Shown piece after piece: positions 25,034 through 33,368 of a stretch of 64,000 bases of DNA. The translations under genes and the position numbers were made by a program. The DNA comes from Nostoc sp. ATCC 53789 (lineage in GTDB: Bacteria; Cyanobacteriota; Cyanobacteriia; Cyanobacteriales; Nostocaceae): positions 248,001 to 312,000 of the forward strand of contig NZ_CP046703.1 of the NCBI RefSeq assembly GCF_009873495.1, in the 5' to 3' direction. Numbering within the stretch: the first letter of the stretch is position 1; each line of letters starts with the position of its first letter. The notes beneath the pieces are model-generated. The model was not told the DNA's origin. It did not search any database and saw only the letters and a list, made by a program, of their open reading frames with translations.

Positions 25034-26286
25034 TGAGGAGGGGTATCTTGCAAAACTGTTTTGGAGACAATTCTGGTTTTCTTGCGATCGCTTTCAGATA
25101 AATCTCCACCAGATTGTAGCTGAGTGGCAGAAGTTTGCAACACCGTCGCTGCCCCAGTATCTCCCATTTGCAGAGCAGTTTTAGCAGCCGTTTGTAACAT
25201 TGTCGCTGCACCACTGCGATCGCCCTGTTGCAATTTCGTTTCGGCTAGCTGGGTTTGGCGATATTTAGCTAATGCCAAAATAGACTGCTGTACTTGGGGA
25301 TTCGGATCTGCTTGGTAGTTTTTGACTACATGGGCATAAACTGGGATATTTGGTGTAACTAAACCTACCTTGTTGGCGGCTGGATCGTCGTAGCGGACTT
25401 GTACATTAGCGATCGCTTGTTCACCTGCTGGCAATTGTCCCAAATAAATATTAGCTAAGATTATCCGTTCTGCATCTTTCATTAAATCTCCCAACCGCAC
25501 AGCGAAACGTCCATCAGCTTCTTGTTGCAGTGGTAACTCAATTGTGTCTGGGGAAACTTGAGCAATGGGTTTAAGTTCCGCTAGCCGGACATGGGGCATC
25601 AGAGACAATAACAGATAAGCGTTAGTCAATCCCACTGTTTGAATGCGGCTAAACAGGCGATTAAACTCATCCACTGCCTCTTCCGGCTTTTGAATATAAG
25701 ATAAAGTACCTAAACCAGCATCAGCAATTTTTTCTAAAACATCTTGGTTCCAATTGTCACCAAAGCCCAGAGTGTTCAAAGTCAAATTATAGCTAGCAGC
25801 TAATTGGGCAAATTTCAAACAACGATTATTATCACCATGTTCATTTTCACCATCTGTTAATAAGAAGGCTTGGGAAACAGTATCTTTCTTTCCCTTCGCC
25901 AACTCCTCAATCCCCAAACGCAATCCTTCATCAATCGCAGTCCCACCATCGGCTGCTAGGCGGTTGATTTGCTGTTTGATTTTTTCTGGATCTTCGACAC
26001 TTTGACTAGGTACTAAGACTTTGGCACGGTGATCGAAAACTACAACACTGAGGCGATCGCCAGGATTAAGTCTATCTACCAGACGATTCGCTGCTTTTTT
26101 AACCGTTTCTAGCGATCGCCCATTCATAGAACCACTGTGATCCAGAATTAAACATAAATTTAAGGGCACATGGCGGTCTTGAGTCTCTGCGATCGCTGAA
26201 ATCGAAATTCCCAACTGACGTTGACTATTCAGTTGATTCGCGTCCAAATTACCATCATTCAAGGCAGGCTGCAAGCTAACCTTCAT
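25030..26286 (-). CDS. VWA-domain protein, paralog B
   Basis: 418 residues, upstream member of the coupled pair. MIDAS residues D49, S51 and S53 lie in LILDHSGSMNG, with GGTAIDEGL and LLTDGENEHGD completing the site. The rest follows the paralog closely, including RIQTVGLTNAYLLLSLMPHV and LAKYRQTQLAETKLQQGDRS. The C-terminus ends TVLQDTPPQ. No membrane segment is seen. About 240 bp of spacer separate it from the divergent clpR gene. Function is unknown; in cyanobacteria similar proteins occur with kinases and phosphatases, but none is adjacent here. Confidence 0.85.
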   Translation of the reverse strand: MKVSLQPALNDGNLDANQLNSQRQLGISISAIAETQDRHVPLNLCLILDHSGSMNGRSLETVKKAANRLVDRLNPGDRLSVVVFDHRAKVLVPSQSVEDPEKIKQQINRLAADGGTAIDEGLRLGIEELAKGKKDTVSQAFLLTDGENEHGDNNRCLKFAQLAASYNLTLNTLGFGDNWNQDVLEKIADAGLGTLSYIQKPEEAVDEFNRLFSRIQTVGLTNAYLLLSLMPHVRLAELKPIAQVSPDTIELPLQQEADGRFAVRLGDLMKDAERIILANIYLGQLPAGEQAIANVQVRYDDPAANKVGLVTPNIPVYAHVVKNYQADPNPQVQQSILALAKYRQTQLAETKLQQGDRSGAATMLQTAAKTALQMGDTGAATVLQTSATQLQSGGDLSESDRKKTRIVSKTVLQDTPPQ

Positions 26287-26524
26287 AACTTAAAGTCCTT
26301 ATTCAGGATATACATATTAATAAATAACTTCAAAGCACCACTTTAGCTCTACGGAAAACCTATCCAACACAAATACATGAATATAATCAGAATATCTTAG
26401 AAGCCAAACATTGGCAGATGCAAAGCCACCTGAAGCATTAGGGAGAAATCCGCACCTTGAGGGAAGCGTGCATCGCGCTAGGATGTATTACAGTTAACGG
26501 CATAGTTTCAGGCGATCAGTTGCT

Positions 26525-27187
26525 ATGGACATTTCCCCAATCAAAGCTGTTCAAGCCCCATATTACGGCGATAGCTCTTACCGGACACCACCGCCAGATT
26601 TACCTTCCCTCTTATTGAAGGAGCGAATTGTCTATATTGGGATGCCACTGGTGCCTGCTGTCACGGAATTAATCGTGGCTGAGTTGCTGTTTTTGCAATC
26701 CGATGACCCAGAAAAGCCCATTAAAATCTATATCAACTCCACCGGTACATCTGGTTACAGTGGCGAACCCATTGGCTTTGAAACCGAAGCCTTTGCCATC
26801 TACGACACCATGAAATATATCAAGCCTCCTATCCACACCATCTGCGTCGGTTCTGCGATGGGTATGGCAGCCATGCTTCTCAGTGCTGGTACAAAAGGTT
26901 GCCGCGCTAGTTTGCCTCACTCTTCGATTATCCTGCATCAGCCCAAGAGCTACGCCCAAGGTCAAGCAACGGATATTCAAATTCGGGCAAGGGAAGTTTT
27001 GGTAAATAAAGGGGCGTTGGTTGATATTTTAAATCGCACCACCGGACAGCCTCCAGAAAAAATTGCTAAAGATATGGATAGGTTGTTATATCTAACACCT
27101 TACGAAGCAAAGGAATACGGTCTAATTGACCGAGTTTTTGAGAAAGAAGAACTCGCAAATCCCCCCCTTCCAGCCAGTGTCCTTTAA
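26525..27187 (+). CDS. clpR: ClpR, catalytically inactive ClpP paralog
   Basis: 220 residues. It has the ClpP fold ([58 protein letters not shown]) but two catalytic residues are replaced. The nucleophile position in CVGSAMGMAAML is G113 rather than Ser, and the Asp position in DMDRLLYLT is L187. His138 remains (ILHQP). Loss of activity, together with the cyanobacterial GSAMGMAAM motif, identifies ClpR. In Synechococcus and Synechocystis ClpR and ClpP3 form a mixed, essential core working with ClpC. Here the next gene is an active ClpP on the same strand, 125 bp away, matching that operon. The start codon is ATG 26525 (MDISPIKAVQ). Confidence 0.95.
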   Translation: MDISPIKAVQAPYYGDSSYRTPPPDLPSLLLKERIVYIGMPLVPAVTELIVAELLFLQSDDPEKPIKIYINSTGTSGYSGEPIGFETEAFAIYDTMKYIKPPIHTICVGSAMGMAAMLLSAGTKGCRASLPHSSIILHQPKSYAQGQATDIQIRAREVLVNKGALVDILNRTTGQPPEKIAKDMDRLLYLTPYEAKEYGLIDRVFEKEELANPPLPASVL

Positions 27188-27228
27188 TTTTTTCTTTGTC
27201 ATTTGTCCTTTGTCCTTCGTCCTTTGTT

Positions 27229-27294
27229 AATAACCAATGACTAATGACCAATGACTAATGACTAATGACCAATGACTAATGACTAATAGACTAA
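27229..27294. repeat. CTAATGAC/CAATGAC tandem repeat between clpR and clpP
   Basis: AACCAATGACTAATGACCAA and further units, about eight 7-bp repeats in total, lie in the clpR-clpP spacer. A GTCCTTTGTCCTTCGTCC tract precedes it at about 27205. STRR class. The repeat does not appear to break the operon, but it lengthens the gap. Confidence 0.75.
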
Positions 27295-27312
27295 TTAAAA
27301 ACGGAGTAAGTC

Positions 27313-27924
27313 ATGCCTATAGGCGTTCCTAAAGTTCCTTACCGGATGCCCGGAGGACAATATACAGATTGGATTAGCATCTACGATCGCCTTTACCGGG
27401 AACGGATTATATTCTTGGGACGAGATATTGATGATGAAATTGCCAATCAAATAATTGCTGTAATGCTGTATCTGGACTCAGACGATCCAGGTAAAGATAT
27501 TTATTTATACATCAATTCCCCAGGTGGAATGGTTACATCTGGCATGGCTATTTTTGACACCATGCAACATATAAAATCAGATGTAGTGACTATTTGCGTT
27601 GGTTTAGCTGCTTCAATGGGGTCTTTCCTGTTGGCTGCTGGCACCAAAGGTAAACGCCTAGCATTGCCTCATTCACGGATTATGATTCACCAGCCTTCAG
27701 GTGGAACCCGTGGACAAGCAACCGACATCGAAATTGAAGCTAGAGAGATTCTGCGGATTCGTCACCAGCTTAATGGCATTTATGCCGATAAAACCGGTCA
27801 GACCATAGCAAAAATTGAAAAAGATATGGATCGTGACTTTTTCATGTCTGCTGAAGAGGCTAAAGAATACGGTTTAATTGACCGTGTAATTGAAGAACGA
27901 ACCTCTATAGTAGCAGGGGAGTAG
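27313..27924 (+). CDS. clpP: ATP-dependent Clp protease proteolytic subunit (ClpP3-like by context)
   Basis: 203 residues with a complete catalytic triad: S101 in [14 protein letters not shown]126 in MIHQPSG and D176 in DMDRDFFMS. Other hallmarks are [18 protein letters not shown] and [14 protein letters not shown]. Self-compartmentalised serine protease that degrades substrates unfolded by ClpC or ClpX. Pairing with clpR points to the ClpP3 role in the ClpP3/R-ClpC complex; clpX is not in the window. It starts at ATG 27313 after AAAACGGAGTAAGTC, which includes a good GGAG. A stop follows at 27922-27924 just before a repetitive tract. Confidence 0.95.
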   Translation: MPIGVPKVPYRMPGGQYTDWISIYDRLYRERIIFLGRDIDDEIANQIIAVMLYLDSDDPGKDIYLYINSPGGMVTSGMAIFDTMQHIKSDVVTICVGLAASMGSFLLAAGTKGKRLALPHSRIMIHQPSGGTRGQATDIEIEAREILRIRHQLNGIYADKTGQTIAKIEKDMDRDFFMSAEEAKEYGLIDRVIEERTSIVAGE

Positions 27925-28040
27925 GGAAGCAGGGGGAGCAGAGGGACAAGGGGACAAGGTGACAAGGTGACAAGGTGACAAAAGTTTAGAACTTACAATA
28001 AGTCTTTCCCCTTGTCCCCAATTCTCCTTGTCCCCAAGTC
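27925..28040. repeat. GGGGACAAGG / GTGACAAG tandem arrays with inverted partner
   Basis: AGCAGGGGG-type units followed by GGGACAAG and GTGACAAG repeats (27930-27980), then CTTGTCCCCAATTCTCCTTG on the other arm (28010-28040). The two parts could form a long hairpin beyond the clpP stop. STRR class; this may serve as a transcript end. Confidence 0.7.
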
Positions 28041-28180
28041 CTCTTCCCAATTCCCAAAACAAACTGTCAACATTGAACTTTAAAATAGAAAATTAGCCTT
28101 TATCATTAATAGTCCAGGCTTAAAGCTGATATTGACAGATAATAGCCGATAGCTAAATATTCGATAGCTCATAGCTCAAG

Positions 28181-28801
28181 ATGGATCTTGGAGATTGCTA
28201 CCGTTTGCTAGGTTTAAGATCGGGAGCTTCTTTTGCTGATATCAAAGCGTCTTATCGACGATTGGCGCAGCAATATCATCCCGATATCAACCCAGATGAC
28301 AACAAAGCCAAAGATAAGTTTATTGCCTTGACAGAGGCTTACAAACTCCTGCTGACGGTAGTACTGCCAGAGGAAACTGCTGCACATTCAACTCAGGTGT
28401 CAACTGGGCGTGATGCTGCTAAGACAACGCAGCGACAGAAAACACCAGTTACAACGGTGGTAAACCAACAACCAGGGAAAGCAAAACCGCCTAATCTGTT
28501 GGAAATAGAAGAACGGCTGAAGTGGAAGACTTATGAACAATTGCAGCGATTTTTGCAAGAGAAACGATTTCCGCAAGCGATCGCACTAGTGGAAGCTTTA
28601 GCAGATCGTTTGTCAACAGATCCAGAAGTTCGCCAATGGCAAGCGATCGCTTATCAAATTTGGGGACGGGCGCTAATTTCCGAAAACCAATTGCTCAAAG
28701 CCAGAATTTATCTCAAAAAAGCTTTGAAAACAGACCCCCATAATAAAAGTCTCTGGTATGAAGTGCAACGCGATTTCCAACGTTTAGAACAAATTTTTTA
28801 A
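28181..28801 (+). CDS. J-domain (DnaJ N-terminal) protein, cyanobacterial type
   Basis: 206 residues. The J domain (about 5-65) contains YRLLGLRSGASFADIKASYR, then RLAQQYHPDINPDD with the HPD triplet required to stimulate Hsp70 ATPase. There is no Gly/Phe linker, zinc-finger or DnaJ C-terminal domain. Instead a charged, Thr-rich linker (80-115) leads to a helical domain (about 120-206) resembling paired TPR-like helices (RFPQAIALVEALADRLSTDP, LKARIYLKKALKTDPHN). This is a class III-type J protein, so it probably directs a DnaK to a specific client; the client is unknown. The ATG 28181 starts inside a run of short direct repeats. Confidence 0.88.
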   Translation: MDLGDCYRLLGLRSGASFADIKASYRRLAQQYHPDINPDDNKAKDKFIALTEAYKLLLTVVLPEETAAHSTQVSTGRDAAKTTQRQKTPVTTVVNQQPGKAKPPNLLEIEERLKWKTYEQLQRFLQEKRFPQAIALVEALADRLSTDPEVRQWQAIAYQIWGRALISENQLLKARIYLKKALKTDPHNKSLWYEVQRDFQRLEQIF

Positions 28802-28835
28802 AGATTTACAAAATTTATTGAAAAGTTCTAACAGC

Positions 28836-28859
28836 AGGGGCAATTCATGAATTGCCCCT
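28836..28859. repeat. Perfect 24-bp palindrome after the J-domain gene
   Basis: AGGGGCAATTCA and TGAATTGCCCCT form a perfect 12-bp inverted repeat 35 bp past the stop. A weak A/T tail follows (ATCTG). It may terminate the upstream transcript but also looks like a dispersed repeat. Confidence 0.6.
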
Positions 28860-28972
28860 ATCTGTAATTAAAATTTTCGGCTATTGTTTGCATAATTCCT
28901 AAGTTACTCGACGCGGAAAAAGCAGCAGCGTGTCCGGTTAAACTGATAAGGAAGAAAATAGCAGATTAGGCA

Positions 28973-29389
28973 GTGAATAACATAGTGCGGTTAGTTTTGA
29001 CAGCAATATTGCTGATGCTAGTTACAGCCTGTGGCAGTATTGGATTGCTACCGACTAGCGAGTTAGTGCAAAAAGCGATCGCACTTGGGCTAGAGCAAAC
29101 TCAACAAAAACTTAGCCAACAGTTGGATCTAGATTTTCAAGGATTTGAAATCAAGCGGCTATCAATTACCCAAGAACAACCCCTAACGATTGAAAATTTA
29201 CCAGCTTTCCACGTTCGGGGAACCTACGACTTGATTCTCAAGCTACCAAAACGGCGCTTGACGCAACCAAAACAACCCTTTGATGTTTACTTGCAAATTC
29301 AGCAAGAAGGTAAAACTTGGCGATCGCTAATTCCAGAAAAGGGTAGTAAAAATACTCAACCAATTTGGCGTAGTTATCTCATCCAATAG
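28973..29389 (+). CDS. Small lipoprotein, function unknown
   Basis: 138 residues from GTG 28973; the first residues MNNIVRLVLTAILLMLVTAC are a lipoprotein signal with lipobox LVTAC at about 17-20. The mature part is largely polar and beta-rich (LDFQGFEIKRLSITQEQPL, FHVRGTYDLILKLPKRRL, PFDVYLQIQQEGKTWRSL), ending EKGSKNTQPIWRSYLIQ. It probably sits at the periplasmic face of a membrane. I do not recognise the family; similar short proteins are common in Nostoc. An open frame in a decayed copy of its 3' end lies 250 bp downstream (see 29608-29747). Confidence 0.7.
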   Translation: MNNIVRLVLTAILLMLVTACGSIGLLPTSELVQKAIALGLEQTQQKLSQQLDLDFQGFEIKRLSITQEQPLTIENLPAFHVRGTYDLILKLPKRRLTQPKQPFDVYLQIQQEGKTWRSLIPEKGSKNTQPIWRSYLIQ

Positions 29390-29806
29390 AGACGGGGGAA
29401 AGGTTTGAATTGTCTCACTCTTTTCCCAAACTACAGGTTAAATTTTGTGTATCCTGTACCGTCGTCTTCTGCAAGAATTATAAAATCGAAGGATTCAACT
29501 AAGGCTTGAATCTTGTTGAATCATCTACTTGAAACTCTACAAAGCAGTATTGCATTATTTCTCTCTTCTTTGTTTCTAAGTAGTGGTTCATTTTATTTAT
29601 TGTATATGTGCAACTCGAAAAACCATCACAATCATTACCTCTGCGACTTTCCAAGAAAAAGGTAGCAAAGAGACTTAACCTAATTAGCGTAGCTATATCA
29701 TCCAAAAACTAGTGTGTGCAAATAGAAAAACCATCACAAGCATTTCCGTATAACTGCTGGGATATCGTCATGATCGAGATGATGGTTTCATCGGAGACAG
29801 GGCAAG
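29390..29806. other. Intergenic region with decayed duplication
   Basis: Contains an 8-bp hairpin (GATTCAAC / GTTGAATC, 29492-29522), a duplicated 32-bp block and a remnant of the upstream lipoprotein's 3' end (listed separately). No complete gene. The start of the next gene has a weak site (GACAGGGCAAGATG). Confidence 0.5.
29608..29747 (+). pseudogene. Decayed duplicate of the lipoprotein gene's 3' end plus 32-bp direct repeat
   Basis: Read in frame, 29646-29704 gives EKGSKETxPNxRSYIIQ with two stops (x), closely matching EKGSKNTQPIWRSYLIQ at the end of the intact lipoprotein at 29336-29389. A separate block, GTGCAACTCGAAAAACCATC at 29608 (32 bp), recurs at 29716 with four mismatches. Both signs point to tandem duplication followed by decay. 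Confidence 0.7.
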
Positions 29807-30580
29807 ATGTATATTAACTTTTTCATTAGTTCCATTGCTGGAATTGTGGTTGTGGTACTAGCGGCTTTTGGCTTACTGCAATGGTTGCACATCCCTGCTG
29901 GTAACTTTCTTGATTGGGTGATTGGTGGTGCAAGTTTTTGGTGGCTGTTGGTAATTGTTACCGTCCCGTGGAATGTACATTTTCAAGCCAAAGAAGTTTT
30001 AGCAGAAGCAGCACAATCAACTGAGAAAGGAATTCCAGTCGATGAGAAACAAGTGAAGTATGTCACATTGTTGGCGAAGCGATCGCTCTGGGTTGCCATT
30101 GCTTTACACTTATTTTCAGCCGTTGGTCTTTATACCCTTGCTACCACTGGTATTAGTACGGTGGGATATATAAGCTCTGGTGCAGCTTTGTTATTAACGA
30201 TTCTGCGTCCAGCTATTCGAGCTTATGAGTATTTATATGCGCGGTTAGCGATGATTCGCCAAGAATGGAAGTATCCACGCGAAGATATTTTTGAATTGCG
30301 CGATCGCTTCTCGATATTGGAGCAAAAAATCCAGTCGTTGGAAGATCAACTCAACCCAGAACAACCCTATTCTTTACCCGCAACTCAACAACGCTTCGCC
30401 GAAGAGACTCGCAGAGATTTAGCTCGGATTGCAGCTAATTTTGAAGAATTACGGGCGACAAATCAAACTGAACATGAGCGTTTGGCAAGAGAAGCACGAA
30501 CTGCGATCGCGCAACTTTCCACCGACGGGCAATTTCTCGATCATGTCCGCGAAATTATTCGATTTTTTAAGACCGCTTGA
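29807..30580 (+). CDS. Membrane protein with long coiled-coil C-terminus, function unknown
   Basis: 257 residues. Four hydrophobic segments span about 5-30 (FFISSIAGIVVVVLAAFGLL), 36-58 (WVIGGASFWWLLVIVTVPWN), 92-112 (LWVAIALHLFSAVGLYTL) and 116-135 (STVGYISSGAALLLTIL). From about 165 the sequence is charged and helical (EDIFELRDRFSILEQKIQSL; EHERLAREARTAIAQL), predicted to be a cytoplasmic coiled coil. I recognise no named family; many cyanobacteria carry similar proteins. It follows a region of tandem-duplicated DNA, and no partner gene is obvious. Confidence 0.7.
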   Translation: MYINFFISSIAGIVVVVLAAFGLLQWLHIPAGNFLDWVIGGASFWWLLVIVTVPWNVHFQAKEVLAEAAQSTEKGIPVDEKQVKYVTLLAKRSLWVAIALHLFSAVGLYTLATTGISTVGYISSGAALLLTILRPAIRAYEYLYARLAMIRQEWKYPREDIFELRDRFSILEQKIQSLEDQLNPEQPYSLPATQQRFAEETRRDLARIAANFEELRATNQTEHERLAREARTAIAQLSTDGQFLDHVREIIRFFKTA

Positions 30581-30769
30581 TTATTGCTTTAATAACTGAC
30601 CAAATTTTAAGTTTTGGATTGTGATAGTGAATATTCATCATCCAAAATTTAAAAAATGTCTTCAAAAAGGGTTAACTATACTCTACAACCAAAAGGAAAA
30701 GTTTGATATAAATTGCAGTAGTTCGGTATGCAATGTTTCTATATGTTGTAAAAAAGGAAAGAATTGCAA

Positions 30770-31138
30770 ATGTTGGATTCTCTTCTCTTGTTTTTTATAT
30801 TAGCCACAATTATTCCTTTTTTTATTGCTCAGATTATGCCGAACAGCAAGTGGCTAATAGGTTATGCTATTTGTTTTGGAACTTTTGCTATTTCTCAGTA
30901 TTATAATCACTTAACAACGCCAATCGAGCAACGAGGAAATGGTTTTGTTTCCGCCTGGGCAATGATTGCGAATTATTTAATTAATACATCAGGAACTGTG
31001 GGAATAATCGACAGGGCTATTATATTAGCCTTTAAGTCAAGAGGGTATAAAATCAATATATGGTTCATAGTTAATATAATTTTTCTTGATTGGATGCTTG
31101 TTTACATAGCAGTATTGATAGTTAACATTCCTAAATAA
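30770..31138 (+). CDS. Small polytopic membrane protein, function unknown
   Basis: 122 residues from ATG 30770 with AGGA ten bases upstream; a TTG at 30764 is in the same frame. Hydrophobic stretches are at about 3-22, 28-46, 60-80 and 98-118 (IWFIVNIIFLDWMLVYIAVL), so three to four membrane passes are expected. It is more AT-rich than the surrounding genes. It is not similar to anything I can name. The shorter frame at 30621-30803, which overlaps its start, is not supported. Confidence 0.5.
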   Translation: MLDSLLLFFILATIIPFFIAQIMPNSKWLIGYAICFGTFAISQYYNHLTTPIEQRGNGFVSAWAMIANYLINTSGTVGIIDRAIILAFKSRGYKINIWFIVNIIFLDWMLVYIAVLIVNIPK

Positions 31139-31171
31139 ATAGGCATTATTAAACAGAAAAAAAGGATTATC

Positions 31172-31185
31172 AGGACTAAAGTCCT
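31172..31185. repeat. AGGACTAAAGTCCT palindrome
   Basis: AGGACT-AA-AGTCCT followed by TACTACA. A close relative is at 47611-47626. Together they suggest a dispersed mini-palindrome ending in CTTACTAC. Confidence 0.6.
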
Positions 31186-31335
31186 TACTACAAACTTTAA
31201 TTGATTTACGTCTAACGACTTAGTGAGTATCCCTTCATTTCTACTAATTTAAAATCCACTATTGAGGCTCATCATGTACCTAACTAGAACAGGAAAGGCT
31301 ATAGTAAAGCTTACATAACTTCAGGAGTACTTACG

Positions 31336-31614
31336 GTGAATCAGATACAACTGACTTTAACTATTGGTTATCTGTTAATGACATTTTATTTTTTAATCAA
31401 TTGGTTAATATTTGCTCTACGTCATCCTGCTTCCACTCCAGAAGATAAGTTTTTATCAGTTGTGATGTTTGTGGTAACAACTATCTTTTGGCCCCTAATG
31501 ATTCCGATGTCTTGTTTAGAAATAGTTCAAAAAAAGCAAATAGACTTTAATCAAATGATTCCTGTTCTCTTAGCAATATTTATATTTAGTATTTCATATT
31601 ATTTGACCGAATAA
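31336..31614 (+). CDS. Small membrane protein, function unknown
   Basis: 92 residues, GTG start with AGGAG ten bases upstream (TTCAGGAGTACTTACG), a clear ribosome site. Three hydrophobic segments: LTLTIGYLLMTFYFLINWLI (about 5-28), FLSVVMFVVTTIFWPLMIPM (38-58) and MIPVLLAIFIFSISYYL (73-90). A short polar loop (RHPASTPED) lies between the first two. Such cyanobacterial proteins with a conserved FWPL-type motif are hypothetical. Possible role in membrane organisation, but nothing here tests it. Confidence 0.6.
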   Translation: MNQIQLTLTIGYLLMTFYFLINWLIFALRHPASTPEDKFLSVVMFVVTTIFWPLMIPMSCLEIVQKKQIDFNQMIPVLLAIFIFSISYYLTE

Positions 31615-31745
31615 TTCATAATTTTTCATCACAAATTGCATAGATATAAAGAGAAGCTGGAGGATTGACTTGTGACCCTCCGGCTTCTTTATGCAACACA
31701 TTACTTTAACTTCTTAGGCAGTCTACTTATTAAATTGAAAATTTT

Positions 31746-32630
31746 CTAACGTCGTCTGCTGCCAAAACCACTTGAGCGGCGGGGTGCTGTACTACGTCCA
31801 CTACCAAAACCACTGCCAGAATTGCGTCTGGTAGTGCTGGAATTACCAGAGGGTCGCAACGTACTACCACCAAAACCAGAACCAGAAGGACGGTTATTAC
31901 CTGTAGTGCTACGCGGTGTATTGCGTATATTTGTATTTCCAGGATATGACCTTCTAATCGTCCCTGTATTGCGGAACGCAGTCCGATTTGTCACGGCTGC
32001 GGGTGGTGCATTATAGCGACTTTGGTAGTTTTGAACTGCTTGGCCATAGCTTCCGCCATATCCACCGAAACCACTTAATCCTTGACCTGATTGATAGACA
32101 GGGGGTACATAATACTGGGGTCTAAACAACATACTACCAATTGCCTGTCCCGCCAAGCTACCAGCCACAGACCCAGCAAATGGTGCCCAGAAGCTATTTT
32201 CTCGACGGACTACAACCGTCTCTTGTTGTCCTGTTTGGGGATTGGTTTTATTCTCGGTAACGTTGTGGACGTAATCTATTTTAAAGTCTTCCGTTAGATA
32301 TAAAATCGGTTGTCCTTTTTCTACCTTCAGATAGGTCTTCTTACCTTGCTTGATTTCATCATCAGTTAACCGTGCCATTTGCAAATTTTCGGTTGCAAAG
32401 GTTGGGGGATTATTGTTAAGTAAAAACAAGCTGTATTCACCAGTTGCATCGTCATAAGTAGCTTGTTGTATTTTATACTCTCCATCACTCAGCTTTGTGT
32501 TAGTAGAGCTTTGGCTAACGTTCTTAGCGGGAGGAGTAGTTTCGTTTCCCCCACCACAAGCGACAGTTGTGACACACAAACTCAGAGCTAAAAAAACGGC
32601 TGTAAATTTACGTACTATGGTCATGATCAT
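31746..32630 (-). CDS. Lipoprotein with Arg/Gly/Ser-rich low-complexity tail
   Basis: 294 residues; ATG 32624 is an alternative start. The signal peptide ends at a lipobox near residue 25 (LCVTTVACGGGN). A globular middle (about 45-175) contains DGEYKIQQATYDDATGEYSL, YLTEDFKIDYVHNVTE and a hydrophobic glycine-rich segment FAGSVAGSLAGQAIGSMLF. The last 110 residues are nearly all Gly, Ser, Arg, Thr, Asn and Pro (SGSGFGSGRSTAPRRSSGFG), a flexible, basic tail likely to interact with polyanions at the cell surface. I have seen this lipoprotein type in cyanobacteria; function is unknown. Internal repeats near the tail (RPSGSGFGGS, RRNSGSGFGS) may vary between strains. Confidence 0.75.
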   Translation of the reverse strand: MIMTIVRKFTAVFLALSLCVTTVACGGGNETTPPAKNVSQSSTNTKLSDGEYKIQQATYDDATGEYSLFLLNNNPPTFATENLQMARLTDDEIKQGKKTYLKVEKGQPILYLTEDFKIDYVHNVTENKTNPQTGQQETVVVRRENSFWAPFAGSVAGSLAGQAIGSMLFRPQYYVPPVYQSGQGLSGFGGYGGSYGQAVQNYQSRYNAPPAAVTNRTAFRNTGTIRRSYPGNTNIRNTPRSTTGNNRPSGSGFGGSTLRPSGNSSTTRRNSGSGFGSGRSTAPRRSSGFGSRRR

Positions 32631-32700
32631 TGGATTATTGTCCTATCTCTGAGCTTAACAATTTCTCGATGTGAGTAGTAAGTACGGACTACCCAACATA

Positions 32701-33294
32701 TTATAAAGGAATCAATTCTGGGTAATATTGCAACAGTTGATCGCTAGTGAGTTCATCGCCTAACTGTGCTGGGGAGAAATGCACCTGGATTGCCTTTAAT
32801 CTATGTTTATAATGCAAATTTATCAATGCTTTCAATCCTTCCTTGAGCGCCTGAACGTTAGAAAGATCGGTTTCTAACTCTGGCACTTCTCCTTCATAAG
32901 CTACTGTAATCATTACAATGACGTTGCGAGTTACAGGTATAGATAAAGGTTCATTCAATCCAGAGTCAGAACTGTAATCTGGTTCACTGAGATATCTTTC
33001 GGCAGAGTCAGTAAATAATTCATTAACATAATCTCCTGCCTCGCCTTCACTCCAAAATACGTCGCCTTCGTTGGCAGCAGAAAGCCAATATTCATCATAT
33101 TGCAGAAGAGTTTGGCTAATTTCTACCAATCCTTCTCCCAAAACTTCTAAGTCGCCATCGGCATCGATCGCATCTCGCCCAGCGCTATTTAATACTCCCA
33201 AAATTGGCGCTACCTCGCCTCCCCCCAAGTGCAGAAATAGGCGAAAGACTACATAGCGAGTTCGACCGATCATTTTATTAAAAAGATTGCTCAT
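32701..33294 (-). CDS. DUF1517-family protein
   Basis: 197 residues, soluble, acidic. The most family-like segments are YVVFRLFLHLGGGEVAPILG, LNSAGRDAIDADGDLEVLGE, the WLSAANEGDVFWSEGEAGDY block and IPVTRNVIVMITVAYEGEVP followed by ELETDLSNVQAL and LINLHYKHRLKAIQVHFSPA. I believe this is the DUF1517 family, common in cyanobacteria and plastid-bearing eukaryotes; some plant relatives are chloroplast proteins with unclear roles. Its usual membrane-anchored N-terminus is absent here. An STRR array (GTCATTT units) follows the start upstream. No operon partner can be named. Confidence 0.75.
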   Translation of the reverse strand: MSNLFNKMIGRTRYVVFRLFLHLGGGEVAPILGVLNSAGRDAIDADGDLEVLGEGLVEISQTLLQYDEYWLSAANEGDVFWSEGEAGDYVNELFTDSAERYLSEPDYSSDSGLNEPLSIPVTRNVIVMITVAYEGEVPELETDLSNVQALKEGLKALINLHYKHRLKAIQVHFSPAQLGDELTSDQLLQYYPELIPL

Positions 33295-33302
33295 TTTTCC
33301 TC

Positions 33303-33368
33303 CAAAATTTTGTCATTTGTCATTTGTCATTCGTCTAATAATTAATTCCCATTCCCCATTCCCCATTT
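33303..33368. repeat. GTCATTT and CCCCATT short tandem repeats
   Basis: TTTGTCATTTGTCATTTGTC followed by an array of CATTCCC-type units. They fill the 74-bp gap between two minus-strand genes. Confidence 0.65.

Noticed and set aside
27925..28040. CRISPR array
   Set aside because: The repeats are 7-9 bp in direct tandem with no unique spacers of 30-40 bp; none of the window's repeats has CRISPR spacing.
30621..30803. 60-codon Cys/Lys-rich frame
   Set aside because: No ribosome site, overlaps the better supported membrane protein and has an odd composition without family resemblance.
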